From Hymenobacter amundsenii (lineage in GTDB: Bacteria > Bacteroidota > Bacteroidia > Cytophagales > Hymenobacteraceae): a DNA stretch of 64,000 nt. Numbering within the stretch: the first letter of the stretch is position 1; each line of letters starts with the position of its first letter. This document shows positions 44,630 to 52,824 of this stretch, in pieces. Both the position numbers and the translations under genes were made by a program. The stretch covers positions 1 to 64,000 of the forward strand of contig NZ_NIRR01000010.1 in NCBI RefSeq assembly GCF_002204745.1, read 5' to 3'. Below the pieces are notes generated by a model. The model saw only the letters and a program-made list of their open reading frames with translations, was not told where the DNA came from and ran no database searches.

Positions 44630-44749
44630 GATCACGGATTGGCGCGGATTTTAACGGATTTCACAGGCAGGCATCGTTCAACAGGCCGTTTAATGAGGGC
44701 CAGCTGCAAAATTCTTGTAGTTCGTTAAGATCCGCGCCAATCCCTGATC
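44630..44749. repeat. Inverted repeat type C
   Basis: Arms 44630-44656 and 44723-44749: GATCACGGATTGGCGCGGAT and its mirror, with two mismatches over ~27 bases. The right arm touches the tau stop codon (44748-44750). It lies between the M16 gene start and the end of dnaX. Confidence 0.8.
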
Positions 44750-45668
44750 AGTCGGCATCTAGCCCTAGGCGCTGCTTCATCTGGGCCAACATGGGGTACT
44801 TTTCGGTGAGGTACTCCAGCTTGTCGGTGGCGGTATAGAGCTTGCGGCCGGTTTCCTGGCGCTCCACCACGCTTACCTGCACGTTGAGGCGGGGGTAACC
44901 GGAGCGGCGGCGCAACTCGCCCAGGAAATCGGCCCGGAAGTCGTTGAACTGGTCTTCCTGCACCGGGTTATCCACCTGCAGCAGAATCAGGTGCTGGTCG
45001 TTGGCCTGCACGGGGCGTTTAAGGATGCCGTAGTGCATCATGCTGATGGCCTTGCGCTCCTCGGTCAGTTCTTGCCACACGCGCTGCAATGTGGCGTCGT
45101 CGATGGGCGGCAGGCCCGTAACGGGGCCGCTGGGCTCGGCGTCGGTCGTGGCCTTGCCGGCGGCCGCCTGTTGGGCCAGCTGGGCCTTCATGGCGCCTAG
45201 GCTGCCTAAGCCGGGTAGTTTGGTGCCTAATCCCAAGGGTTTGCTCTGGGGCGTCAAGCCCCCCGGTTTGGGCATGGGCGGGGGCAGCGGCGCGGCCGTA
45301 ACGGGCGTCTGGCCCGGCTCGTGGCCGGCAATGCTGGGCCGGCCGGTTTCAATGTGGGGCACCGTGTCGCGGAGCTGGCCGGTGGTGGGCACCTGGGTCG
45401 CCGTTTCGTCCTCGATGCTGGGCGTATCGTGCAACTCGTCCACGCCGCTTTCCACCGGCACAATAGGCTCGGGGTCGGCGGGGGCGTGGGCTAATTGGCT
45501 GTTGGTTGTTGGTTGCTGGTTGTTGGGCAGTTGGGGCGGCGCGGTTGGGGCGGCGGCATACGTGGACGGCGTTTCGGCGGTGCCGTCGGCTACCAGCTGG
45601 CCGGTGGGAGCGGGAGCAGTTGCGGCCGCAGGGGCCGGCGCAACTGCCGGGAGCGGGCTTACGTTACT
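44748..45668 (-). CDS. dnaX: DnaX tau extension (second reading frame)
   Basis: An open frame with no stop runs from the A11 tract of dnaX to 44748 (306 codons). It gives a Pro/Ala-rich linker (PAVAPAPAAATAPAPTG...) and then a folded C-terminal region (DDATLQRVWQELTEERKAISMMHYGILKRPVQ...NLNVQVSVVERQETGRKLY) like the C-terminal domain of Bacteroidota DnaX. It is joined to the gamma frame if one A of the run is skipped. No ATG suits it as an independent gene; a GTG at 45461 is not convincing. It is treated as one gene with 45664-46926; the expected full product is about 725 residues. Confidence 0.8.
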   Translation of the reverse strand, partial: SNVSPLPAVAPAPAAATAPAPTGQLVADGTAETPSTYAAAPTAPPQLPNNQQPTTNSQLAHAPADPEPIVPVESGVDELHDTPSIEDETATQVPTTGQLRDTVPHIETGRPSIAGHEPGQTPVTAAPLPPPMPKPGGLTPQSKPLGLGTKLPGLGSLGAMKAQLAQQAAAGKATTDAEPSGPVTGLPPIDDATLQRVWQELTEERKAISMMHYGILKRPVQANDQHLILLQVDNPVQEDQFNDFRADFLGELRRRSGYPRLNVQVSVVERQETGRKLYTATDKLEYLTEKYPMLAQMKQRLGLDAD

Positions 45669-46926
45669 TTTTTTTTTTCGCCTCGCCGTTGCTGGCGGGG
45701 GCGGCGGTCAGGTCGCGGGCAAACTGCACGGCACCGTTGAGGTAGGCCAGCTTCATGAGCATGAGCTCGACGTGCAGGCGCTGGTTTTTGGCCTGCTTGA
45801 ACTCCCGGTCGCAGACGCTGACTAGGTTCAGTGAGGACAGCAAAAAGGCCAGCGAGGCCGCCTGGGCCTGCTGCACGTAGCGCGCCCGGATGTTGTCGGA
45901 CACTTCGAGCAGCTGCACCGTGACGGGATCCTTGCACACGAGCAGGCCGCGCAGGTGCTCGGCCGCGCCCACCACGAAGTTGTGCAAATCGAAGCCGTTC
46001 TGCATCACTTCTTCCAGCAGTAGCAGCGTGGCGCTCAGGTTCTCGGTCAATAGCGCGTCTACGAGTCGGAAGTAGTACTCATAATCCAGAATGTGCAGGT
46101 TCTGAATCACGTCCTGGTAGCGCAGGTGCTGGCCCGAGAAGGTCACCATCTGGTCGAACATGCTCAGCGCGTCGCGCAGGCCGCCGTCGGCCTTCTGGGC
46201 CAGTAGGTGCAGGGCGTCGTCCTCGGCCTGAATCTGCTCTTCGGTGGCCACGAAGCGCAAATGGTTGCGAATGTCGTCCACCCGAATCCGATTAAAGTCG
46301 AACACCTGGCAGCGCGACAGAATCGTGGGGATGATTTTGTGGCGCTCGGTAGTGGCCAGGATGAAGATGGCGTAGCCCGGCGGCTCCTCCAGCGTTTTTA
46401 GAAACGCGTTGAACGCCGCATTCGAGAGCATGTGCACCTCATCAATGATGTACACCTTGTAGCGGCCTTGCTGAGGAGCATAGCGCACCTGCTCCACGAG
46501 GCTGCGGATGTCCTCGACCGAGTTGTTGGAGGCCGCATCCAGCTCATGGACGTTGAAGGAAGCGTTTTCCTGGAAGGCCCGACACGAGCCGCACTTGCCG
46601 CAGGCTTCCAGCTCGAAGGGAGTATTGTCGGGGTCGGCGGCCGTCAGCAACGCCTCGGGCACGATGTCGGGCTGGGCCTGAATCAGCTCCGAAACCGTAC
46701 GGCCCCGGCGCACGTGCTCCTCCACGAACTCGCAGTTGATGGTTTTGGCCAGAATGCGGGCGCAGGTAGTTTTGCCCACGCCCCGAGGGCCGCAAAACAG
46801 AAAGGCCTGGGCCAGATGCTGGGAGGCAATGGCGTTCTGGAGGGTGGTAGTGACGTGCTGCTGCCCCACCACGCTACGAAACGTGGCCGGGCGGTACTTA
46901 CGGGCCGAAACAACGAAATTTTCCAT
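45664..46926 (-). CDS. dnaX: DNA polymerase III gamma/tau, gamma-length frame
   Basis: The AAA+ clamp-loader subunit starts at ATG 46926 (MENFVVSARKYRPATFRSVVGQQH) and gives 420 residues. It has Walker A GPRGVGKTT, the zinc motif CGKCGSC, DEVHMLS (Walker B), TTERHKIIPTILSRCQVFDF (sensor 1 and SRC) and GGLRDALSMFDQ. It ends EAKKKK-stop within a run of eleven A residues (45668-45678). It couples the clamp loader to polymerase and helicase. The stop immediately after an A-run is a typical set-up for slippage that yields gamma and tau, as in Thermus; a homopolymer sequencing error is the alternative. Confidence 0.93.
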   Translation of the reverse strand: MENFVVSARKYRPATFRSVVGQQHVTTTLQNAIASQHLAQAFLFCGPRGVGKTTCARILAKTINCEFVEEHVRRGRTVSELIQAQPDIVPEALLTAADPDNTPFELEACGKCGSCRAFQENASFNVHELDAASNNSVEDIRSLVEQVRYAPQQGRYKVYIIDEVHMLSNAAFNAFLKTLEEPPGYAIFILATTERHKIIPTILSRCQVFDFNRIRVDDIRNHLRFVATEEQIQAEDDALHLLAQKADGGLRDALSMFDQMVTFSGQHLRYQDVIQNLHILDYEYYFRLVDALLTENLSATLLLLEEVMQNGFDLHNFVVGAAEHLRGLLVCKDPVTVQLLEVSDNIRARYVQQAQAASLAFLLSSLNLVSVCDREFKQAKNQRLHVELMLMKLAYLNGAVQFARDLTAAPASNGEAKKKK

Positions 46927-47055
46927 ACGAGCTACAGGCAAAGATACCCCGAAAAGCCCGGCTTTGGAAGGCCGCAGCCGTGCCAATATGGCTGGCCGGA
47001 GTGCCAGCTGCACGGAACGTTTTGCCGGCCGCGCAACGTTTTAACTGCAACGTGC

Positions 47056-47063
47056 GTACATTC
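47056..47063 (+). promoter_or_regulatory. Possible ssrA promoter
   Basis: TACATTCG at about 47056-47063 is near the Bacteroidota -7 consensus TAnnTTTG and lies ~45 bases upstream of the mature tmRNA 5' end. The match is imperfect. Confidence 0.3.
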
Positions 47064-47103
47064 GCACCCTGCCATTCGTGGCGGGTATCGTTCTTTCACA
47101 ACT

Positions 47104-47471
47104 GGGGCTGACCGGAATTGACAGCTTGTGCATGTCGCGAGTAAGCGTGTCGGGAGTTGGATGAATCTCCCGTAAAAAAAGTTGTCCAAACAATAACTGG
47201 CGAGTATAGCTACGCCATGGCTGCCTAGTCTAGGACTACGTAATTGCCATCGTCCCGCACCCGTAATCCTGCTCACGGGTGAGTTCGGGGCGTCGTAAGA
47301 GTTGGGATAGTTCGTGGGGCACTGTGACCTGCGGGCGAAACTCAAACAGATAAGGGGCAACCAAGGGCCTGATGTGCGCCTGGTTGCTCACGAAAATCCA
47401 AGCATAGATACACACGTAGAAAACTCGACGCCTTCCTTGTCTGGACCAGAGTTCGAATCTCTGCAGCTCCA
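47104..47471 (+). ncRNA. ssrA: Transfer-messenger RNA (tmRNA)
   Basis: The 5' end GGGGCTGACCGGAATTGACAG and the 3' end (T-arm CAGAG-TTCGAAT-CTCTG, acceptor CAGCTCC, discriminator A at 47471) form the tRNA-like domain of tmRNA: GGGGCTG pairs with CAGCTCC, including one G-U. Inside lies the tag reading frame GGC...TAG at 47199-47228, giving GEYSYAMAA, closely like Bacteroidota tags. tmRNA rescues ribosomes stalled on broken mRNAs and adds a degradation tag. The CCA end is not encoded, so it is added enzymatically. A strong terminator follows. Confidence 0.95.
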
Positions 47472-47485
47472 CTTCTGAACGATGT

Positions 47486-47525
47486 GAAAAACCCCGTTAG
47501 CCTTTCTGGCTAGCGGGGTTTTTTG
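47486..47525 (+). terminator. Terminator of ssrA
   Basis: The hairpin AAAAACCCCGTTAGCC...GGCTAGCGGGGTTTTTT starts 15 bases after the tmRNA 3' end. It is a strong intrinsic terminator. Confidence 0.85.
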
Positions 47526-47789
47526 TTGCTCAGATTTTTGAGCAGACTTCGTCGTGACTAACCCAAACAGTTGTTCTACTGCTGGCTGTCAGCTGATTAT
47601 CGGAAGCGGCCAGATTCCATGCCGCCTATGTTACAGTTATGCTCAGTATCAACTAACTGGCTGATATATAGTATTTTAAGCGAGTTAAAAATTCGGGCTT
47701 TCCTGGCCGGCCAGTTACGGAAAACGTATAGCTGATCATCGGCCCCGAGCGGGCCGCAACAACCAACTAATCATTAAAACTAGCTTCCG
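47526..47789. other. Intergenic stretch without recognisable gene
   Basis: About 260 bp, partly AT-rich near 47650-47700 (ATATATAGTATTTTAA). It presumably contains the promoter of the following exported protein; no precise motif could be assigned. Confidence 0.35.
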
Positions 47790-48161
47790 ATGAAAATGAA
47801 TTTCCTGCTGGCCGCTGCCCTGTTTGTGGGTACGGCTACGGCCGCTTCGGCCCAAATTACGCCCACCAGCACGCCCCGGAGTGGCACTATGAACCAGTCG
47901 ACCATGCCGATACCTAATCCGGCTAACCCGACGACCAACCCCGGCACCCTCGACCAGCGTACGCCAACCACGAGCAACCCCACCCAAACCAGCGTGGGAA
48001 CCATGGACCGTACGCCCGCTATGGAGAGCCAGGCAACCATGGACGCCAACCGTCGCACATCTACCATGAGCACGACTTCGCCTCGTCGGAGCACCCGCAG
48101 CACCAAACGTTCGACCCGTAAGGCCAATGTGCCCCGCAGTACTACCCCCATGGGGCAATAG
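47790..48161 (+). CDS. Thr/Pro-rich small exported protein
   Basis: This 123-residue protein has a signal peptide (MKMNFLLAAALFVGTATAASA-QI). The mature chain is low complexity: Thr, Ser, Pro, Asn and Met dominate (~23-90), and the last ~30 residues are strongly basic (SPRRSTRSTKRSTRKANVPRSTT). No cysteine and no domain is recognised. It could be a secreted disordered protein that binds nucleic acid or anionic polymer. The hairpin at 48181 terminates it. Confidence 0.7.
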   Translation: MKMNFLLAAALFVGTATAASAQITPTSTPRSGTMNQSTMPIPNPANPTTNPGTLDQRTPTTSNPTQTSVGTMDRTPAMESQATMDANRRTSTMSTTSPRRSTRSTKRSTRKANVPRSTTPMGQ

Positions 48162-48180
48162 GTAGGTTCTGTTTTTATGC

Positions 48181-48217
48181 AAAGAAGCCGCCCCGTGCAA
48201 TACGGGGCGGCTTCTTT
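48181..48217. terminator. Bidirectional terminator
   Basis: The inverted repeat AAAGAAGCCGCCCCG...CGGGGCGGCTTCTTT (arm 15 bases) between two convergent genes ends in A- and T-runs on both strands. Confidence 0.85.
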
Positions 48218-48233
48218 ATGTCTCCGAAATCGG

Positions 48234-48581
48234 CTAGGCTTTCTGTTCCAGTTGGCCACCGGCCTTGAGCAGCAAGTCGGACAAAGCCGTGAGGTTGCTG
48301 CGAATTTCGGCGGGAGCCTGGGCCACTGCTTCGGCCGTTTGGGTAGCCAGCATGCTTAGCGAGCGGCCAATGGCGGCGGCGTTCAGGCCCACGTCGCCCT
48401 CGCTGAGCAAGGACTGTAGGTTGCCGATTTCGCGGCCGATATCCTGGAGGCGGGGCTCGCCGCTTTGCAGCAAGTGTTGCTGCCAGGTTTCGGTATTATC
48501 CTGGGCGGCGCTGAGCGGAATGCCGGTGAGGCCGTTGCTAAGCGAGTGGGTGGTAGCGTTGAGGAGGTCAGTGAAAATCAT
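48234..48581 (-). CDS. Hypothetical small protein
   Basis: This 115-residue protein, helical by composition, begins MIFTDLLNATTHSLSNGLTGIPLSAAQDNTETWQQHLLQSGEPRLQDIGREIGNLQSLL. No membrane segment or signal is visible and no domain is recognised. Leu/Ala/Gln heptad-like stretches (SLSMLATQTAEAVAQAPAEIRSNLTALSDLLLKAGGQL) suggest a small helical bundle. Confidence 0.65.
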   Translation of the reverse strand: MIFTDLLNATTHSLSNGLTGIPLSAAQDNTETWQQHLLQSGEPRLQDIGREIGNLQSLLSEGDVGLNAAAIGRSLSMLATQTAEAVAQAPAEIRSNLTALSDLLLKAGGQLEQKA

Positions 48582-48651
48582 AGGAAAGAAAATCTGAAAA
48601 CAATGAAATTGCCCGGGGGCAGGTCTGCTTACGTAAAACAGCCGCCAACGG

Positions 48652-49575
48652 TCAGGTGGCCGCCGGAGTGGATACGGCCCCGATGGGCAATAGGCCCCCA
48701 GCCCGCAACATGGCGCAGGCCCGGTGGGCGCTGGCTTCTTTGTCTTTTATTTCGAGCATAATATCGGCGTCGAGGTCGCCTAAATCTTGCAGGAAACCCT
48801 GGAAAAGGTCGTCTTCGAGGGTGGGGGTGTGCTTACCCTTTCGTTCGCCGGGCGCCTGGGAGCTATAGTCCATCATCATCACACCATCGCGAAGAGGGTG
48901 CCAGGTGGCGGCGGCCAGCCGCAGGGCCTCGGCCATGGGCTCGCCGTGGTGGAGGCATTCGTGGTGGAAGTTGTCGAAGAGTACCGGAATACCTACCACC
49001 GCATGCACCCGCAGGCAGTCCTGGAGGCTGAAGAGGCGGTCGTCGTTTTCAATCACGAGCCGAACCCGCACGGCTTCGGGCAGGCGCTGGTGGGTGGCAA
49101 TGAAGCGGCTAATGGCCAGCTCCCGGTCGTTGTAGAGGCCGCCGACGTGAATCTGGAGCTTGTGAGTCGAGTCGAGGCCCATCAAATCGAGCATCGAGCC
49201 CTGGTAAATCAGCTCCTGAATGCTGCGCTCCACAATGCCCGTGTCGGGTGAGTTAAGGACTACAAACTGGTCGGGGTGGAAAGATATGCGCAGGCCGTGG
49301 GTCCGGATATAGTCGCCCAGGGCCCGAAACTCGGCGGCGAAGCGGGTTTGCCAGGGAAACGTGTTGATGGGGTGGGAGCCGAAGGGCACCACGCCCGAGC
49401 CGATACGGAAAAACAGTAGCCCGTGCTCCACGTTCCATTCCAGAATCCGGCGCAGGCACCGTAGGTTGTTGCCCACGGTCAGCTCCAGCCGCTCATCGGA
49501 GTAAGAAGCCAGCCGAAACGTACTGGTCGAGGTGCAGTCGAGGGATTCGTTTACGCAGGGATAGCCGATTCGCAT
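48652..49575 (-). CDS. uvsE: UV damage endonuclease UvsE
   Basis: This 307-residue TIM-barrel enzyme of the UVDE family nicks DNA directly 5' of UV photoproducts in an alternative excision-repair pathway. Conserved segments are MRIGYPCVN, FFRIGSGVVPFGSHPIN, LRISFHPDQFVVLNSPD, QIHVGGLYNDRE, RLVIENDDRLFS and PVLFDNFHHECL, which carry the His/Asp/Glu metal ligands. ATG 49575 is preferred to the in-frame start at 49674 because MRIGYPCVN is the family start. It agrees with the UV-tolerant lifestyle often reported for Hymenobacter. Confidence 0.93.
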   Translation of the reverse strand: MRIGYPCVNESLDCTSTSTFRLASYSDERLELTVGNNLRCLRRILEWNVEHGLLFFRIGSGVVPFGSHPINTFPWQTRFAAEFRALGDYIRTHGLRISFHPDQFVVLNSPDTGIVERSIQELIYQGSMLDLMGLDSTHKLQIHVGGLYNDRELAISRFIATHQRLPEAVRVRLVIENDDRLFSLQDCLRVHAVVGIPVLFDNFHHECLHHGEPMAEALRLAAATWHPLRDGVMMMDYSSQAPGERKGKHTPTLEDDLFQGFLQDLGDLDADIMLEIKDKEASAHRACAMLRAGGLLPIGAVSTPAAT

Positions 49576-49731
49576 GGGATGGTCTGGGAATGATGTTCCC
49601 AAAGGCATACGGCAAAGCAGCTCAAGTGACCTAGCTATTTCGCGTTGCAACCAGCCCTTGCGCCCGCTGGCCACACGTCAGCCCAAGTGCTCCGCTTCTG
49701 CTGGCTTCCAGCGCCGCAGTCAGCCTATTTG

Positions 49732-50411
49732 CTATTCGTAGCCCCGGTTATCCTTGAAGTTACGGTTGTAGCGGCGGCGGTCCTGCGCCGCCTTTTGGGC
49801 GGCCTTTTGGGCGGTTTCCGCGGCTTCAATATCGCGCATCTTCTGCCGCTCCTTGCCGGCCCGCGAGAACTGCTCATATAGCAAGCTAACCGGGCTGGCC
49901 AGGGAGGGCACGGGCACCTTGGGGGCCGCCGAATCGACGGGGAACAACGGCTTGGGGGCGGGCGGGCGCTTTACGGCGCTGGTGGGCGCGGTGCTGGGCC
50001 GCTTGATGTTGCGCAAGGCGCGGTTGATAACGGCCCGGTCGGGCGGCCCTCGGTAATGCGCACTTCGCCCAACTGCACGGTGTCGGGCTGGAGCTTGATC
50101 TGGACGATGAGCTGGGAGAGGCCGGTGCCGCCGAGGGGCAGCAGCTGGGCCTTGAAGCCCACGGCCCGAAACACGAGTGTATCGGTGCGGCCGGCCGAAA
50201 GGCCAAAGTCGCCGCTGGCATCGGCTGCCACGGCCAGCTGGGTGCGCCGCACCATTACGGAGGCGCCGGGAATAGGCTTGCGCGAGCCGGCTTCCGATAC
50301 ACGACCCGTTACGCGCACCTGGGCCCCGGCCAGCCCGGCCAGCAACAACAGCGGCCCCAGCAGCAACCAGCAACGAACCAGGGAAACGGACAAACGAGTT
50401 AACAGCATCAA
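49732..50411 (-). pseudogene. Carboxypeptidase-regulatory-domain protein, frameshifted
   Basis: The frame from 50411 encodes a signal peptide and a carboxypeptidase-regulatory-like beta-sandwich (VRVTGRVSEAGSRKPIPGASVMVRRTQ...LQPDTVQLGEVRITEGRP). It then leaves its frame near 50040-50046. The second frame continues DRAVINRALRNIKRP...LASPVSLLYEQFSRAGKERQKMRDIEAAETAQKAAQ to 49732. One missing base joins the two into a typical ~225-residue protein. It is a decayed gene or carries a one-base sequencing error. The domain is common in exported surface proteins of Bacteroidota. Confidence 0.75.
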
Positions 50412-50499
50412 CAGACAAACTAACGCACCCTGGCTCGGGAAAACGAATAAACCTGCCAGCGCCCCGACTTCATGGGGGCGCTAACGCCAAAAGGAGACA

Positions 50500-50532
50500 A
50501 AAAAAGCCCGCACCGTTGCAGGTGCGGGCTCT
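50500..50532 (-). terminator. Terminator after the acidic lipoprotein gene
   Basis: The inverted repeat AAAGCCCGCACC...GGTGCGGGCTCTT lies about 50 bp beyond the stop of the gene at 50581-51243, with a T-run on the minus strand. Confidence 0.65.
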
Positions 50533-50580
50533 TAAAGCATAGCAAAATGGCGGCCGAAATAAACCGGCCCAGCCAATGCG

Positions 50581-51243
50581 CTACTTGATAACGGTTTTGT
50601 CACCGTCGGCGGGCTTCATTTTCACGGTGCCGTCGTCGGCATCCATTTTGGCCTTGTTGCCTTCGGCATCCTTCATCTTAACGTCGCCGTCGGCCTGCAC
50701 TTTCACCTTGTTGCCCGCGTCGTCCTTCATTTTAGAGCCGGCATCCATCGAGTTGTCCATGTCGGCCGAAGAGGCGTTCATGTTGTCCGATGAGCCCATG
50801 CTGCTGTTGTCCATGTACCGCTCATCGTAGTAGTTGCTGCGGCTGCTTTCGTAGGCCGAGTACTGCGTGGGGTCGGTGAACACCGACTTCATCTCCGTAT
50901 CGGTGGTGGTGTAAATGTCGCGGCGGGCGGCGGCCATGCCCATCGTGTCGGTCATGTACTTCTGGTTGAGCTCGGCCATGCGCTGGCCCCGGGTTGCGTA
51001 GATATCGCGCACTTTGGTCCGGGTGGCATCGTCGAACTTCATGCTGGTGGCCATATCGTTGGCCATGCGGTCGGCACGGCTGTTGACCGCCTCCGGCGAG
51101 TAATCCATGCTCGTGGAGGTAGTCGTGGTCGTGGTGGTCGTGGTCATGTCGTCGGTAGCGGCAGTGTCGGCCGTGTTATTTTCCGAGCATGAACCAAGCG
51201 AGAAGGCCGCAGCGGCCGAGAGCAAAAGGAGGGTCTTTTTCAT
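50581..51243 (-). CDS. Low-complexity lipoprotein
   Basis: This 220-residue lipoprotein (LLLSAAAAFSLGSC-SEN, lipobox Cys at ~19) has a run of Thr (~33-43) and a helical middle (SPEAVNSRADRMANDMATSMKFDDATRTKVRDIYATRGQRMAELNQKYM). The Ser/Asp/Met/Lys-rich C-terminal half has repeats built on D-G-x-V-K-M-K (KMKDDAGNKVKVQADGDVKMKDAEGNKAKMDADDGTVKMKPADGDK). ATG 51243 gives the lipoprotein signal; the upstream frame does not. The middle resembles periplasmic Spy/CpxP-like helices (inference). The function is unknown. Confidence 0.7.
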   Translation of the reverse strand: MKKTLLLLSAAAAFSLGSCSENNTADTAATDDMTTTTTTTTTSTSMDYSPEAVNSRADRMANDMATSMKFDDATRTKVRDIYATRGQRMAELNQKYMTDTMGMAAARRDIYTTTDTEMKSVFTDPTQYSAYESSRSNYYDERYMDNSSMGSSDNMNASSADMDNSMDAGSKMKDDAGNKVKVQADGDVKMKDAEGNKAKMDADDGTVKMKPADGDKTVIK

Positions 51244-51463
51244 GAGGTGGGAGGGAAAGTCAGAATGAAAGAGAAAGGGAAAAAGAGAGAATGGCGCGTA
51301 TACGGAACGGCTCGTTCCGAAGTTTATAAGTTTGAACGTTTTGAAGTTAGAAAGTGAAATGGGCACGGGGCAGACGCGAAAAGCGCACCTCCTCTACGAC
51401 CATTTTTATCCTGACCAACTTTGCCGTCTTCTTCCTTCTTAACTCCCCGCCTTTTCCCCGTAT

Positions 51464-52711
51464 CTAGCCCCGCCGCAGCTCAAACACGGTGATTTCGGGC
51501 AGAAAGCCCACCCGGCCAGGGTAACCGAGGAAGCCCAGGCCGGTATTCACGTACAAATGCTGGCGGCCGCGCTGGTAGAGGCCGGCCCACTGCTTGTAGG
51601 CGTACTGCACGGGGCTCCACTTGAGGAAGGGCAGGTTCACGCCAAACTGCATGCCGTGGGTGTGGCCGGCCAGCATCAGGTCAATGTCTTCGTACTGGTG
51701 CACCTGGGCATCCCAGTGCGAGGGGTCGTGGGAGAGCAGGACTTTGAACGGCGTAGTGGGGTCGGCGGCGGCGTGGGCCTTGGCCAGATTGCCGTACTGG
51801 GCGAAACCCTTGGCACCCCAATTCTGCACCCCGATAATGCTGATTTTCTCGCCGTTGTGCTCTACTGTGCGGGCCTCGTCGAGCAGCAGCTCCCAGCCGA
51901 TTTTGGCGTGGTTGGCTTTGATGCGGGCCAGGTTGGCATCCTTGGCTGCCTGCCCGCCTTCCTTGCTCCAGTCCACGTAATCGGAGTAATCGTGGTTGCC
52001 CAAGATGGAGTAAATCGGCCGCGCCGAGCGGATGCCGGCCAGCGTATCGATGTGCTCCTCCACCTCGGTGGCATAGTTGTTCACCAGGTCGCCGGTCATG
52101 AACACCAAGTCGGCGGCTTGCTCGTTGATGAGGGCCACGGCCCGGCGCAGCGGCTCCTTACTCTGGAACGAGCCGGTGTGCAGATCCGAAATCTGGAGCA
52201 TTTTGAACCCATCGAACGAGGCCGGCAGATTGGGGAAGCGCAACGTCACGCGCTTCACGGTGTAGTCGGTGCGGCCCTTGAACATACCCCAGAGCAAGGC
52301 CACGAACGGCACGGCCCCTGCTACCAGGGCCACCTTGCTCAGAAACTCACTGCGCGAAATGGCCGTGCCCGAACCGCTGCCGCTGGGCCGCCCGATAAGC
52401 CGGGCCGCCCAGCGGCCCACCCGCACCACGTCTTCGAGCAGCAGCGGGACGATGACGACCATTTTGGCGGCAATAACGGCCAGCAGCAATCCGCCCAGGT
52501 AGGCTTTGTAGGAGGCATGGGCGCGGCGGTTGCTCATGGCCCAGATGCCCAGGCCCCACACCAGGGCCGTTACGAGCCAGTACAACGCCACGGTGGTGCG
52601 CCGGGCCCCGGGCGATACGCCCTGCACCAGCGTGCGGACGGCTTGAAAAGCATACCATTCGGCGGCGGCCACGACCACCAGGAAAAAAGGCAAAAACAGA
52701 CTTCTGGACAT
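51464..52711 (-). CDS. Membrane-anchored metallophosphoesterase
   Basis: This 415-residue protein starts at ATG 52711. Three or four N-terminal hydrophobic segments (~4-24, 42-60 and 70-92, then ~125-142) are followed by a calcineurin-like phosphoesterase domain: DLHTG (Asp176, His178), GDLVNN (Asp208), GNHDY (239-242), LSHDP (His328) and AGHTHG (His350, His352). It resembles YaeI/Bacteroidota membrane phosphoesterases that act on lipid-type phosphodiesters such as UDP-diacylglucosamine; that is inferred. Confidence 0.9.
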   Translation of the reverse strand: MSRSLFLPFFLVVVAAAEWYAFQAVRTLVQGVSPGARRTTVALYWLVTALVWGLGIWAMSNRRAHASYKAYLGGLLLAVIAAKMVVIVPLLLEDVVRVGRWAARLIGRPSGSGSGTAISRSEFLSKVALVAGAVPFVALLWGMFKGRTDYTVKRVTLRFPNLPASFDGFKMLQISDLHTGSFQSKEPLRRAVALINEQAADLVFMTGDLVNNYATEVEEHIDTLAGIRSARPIYSILGNHDYSDYVDWSKEGGQAAKDANLARIKANHAKIGWELLLDEARTVEHNGEKISIIGVQNWGAKGFAQYGNLAKAHAAADPTTPFKVLLSHDPSHWDAQVHQYEDIDLMLAGHTHGMQFGVNLPFLKWSPVQYAYKQWAGLYQRGRQHLYVNTGLGFLGYPGRVGFLPEITVFELRRG

Positions 52712-52824
52712 ACAAAGAGAAACGACCCCCAGTGGGGCAGACAACAACAAGCCGATAAGGTACCGGGGCAGACGCGCTGCCCCGGTTTTTATTTTAAATT
52801 CCGGGCCTACAACAACGATGCCCC

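Noticed and set aside
47440..47471. Possible tRNA fragment used as an integration site
   Set aside because: The 5' partner GGGGCTG at 47104 and the tag frame show that this is the 3' end of a complete tmRNA.
47236..47472. Minus-strand frame of 78 codons starting with GTGGAGCTGCAGAG
   Set aside because: It is the antisense of the tmRNA 3' half; its first residues are read from the T-arm and acceptor.
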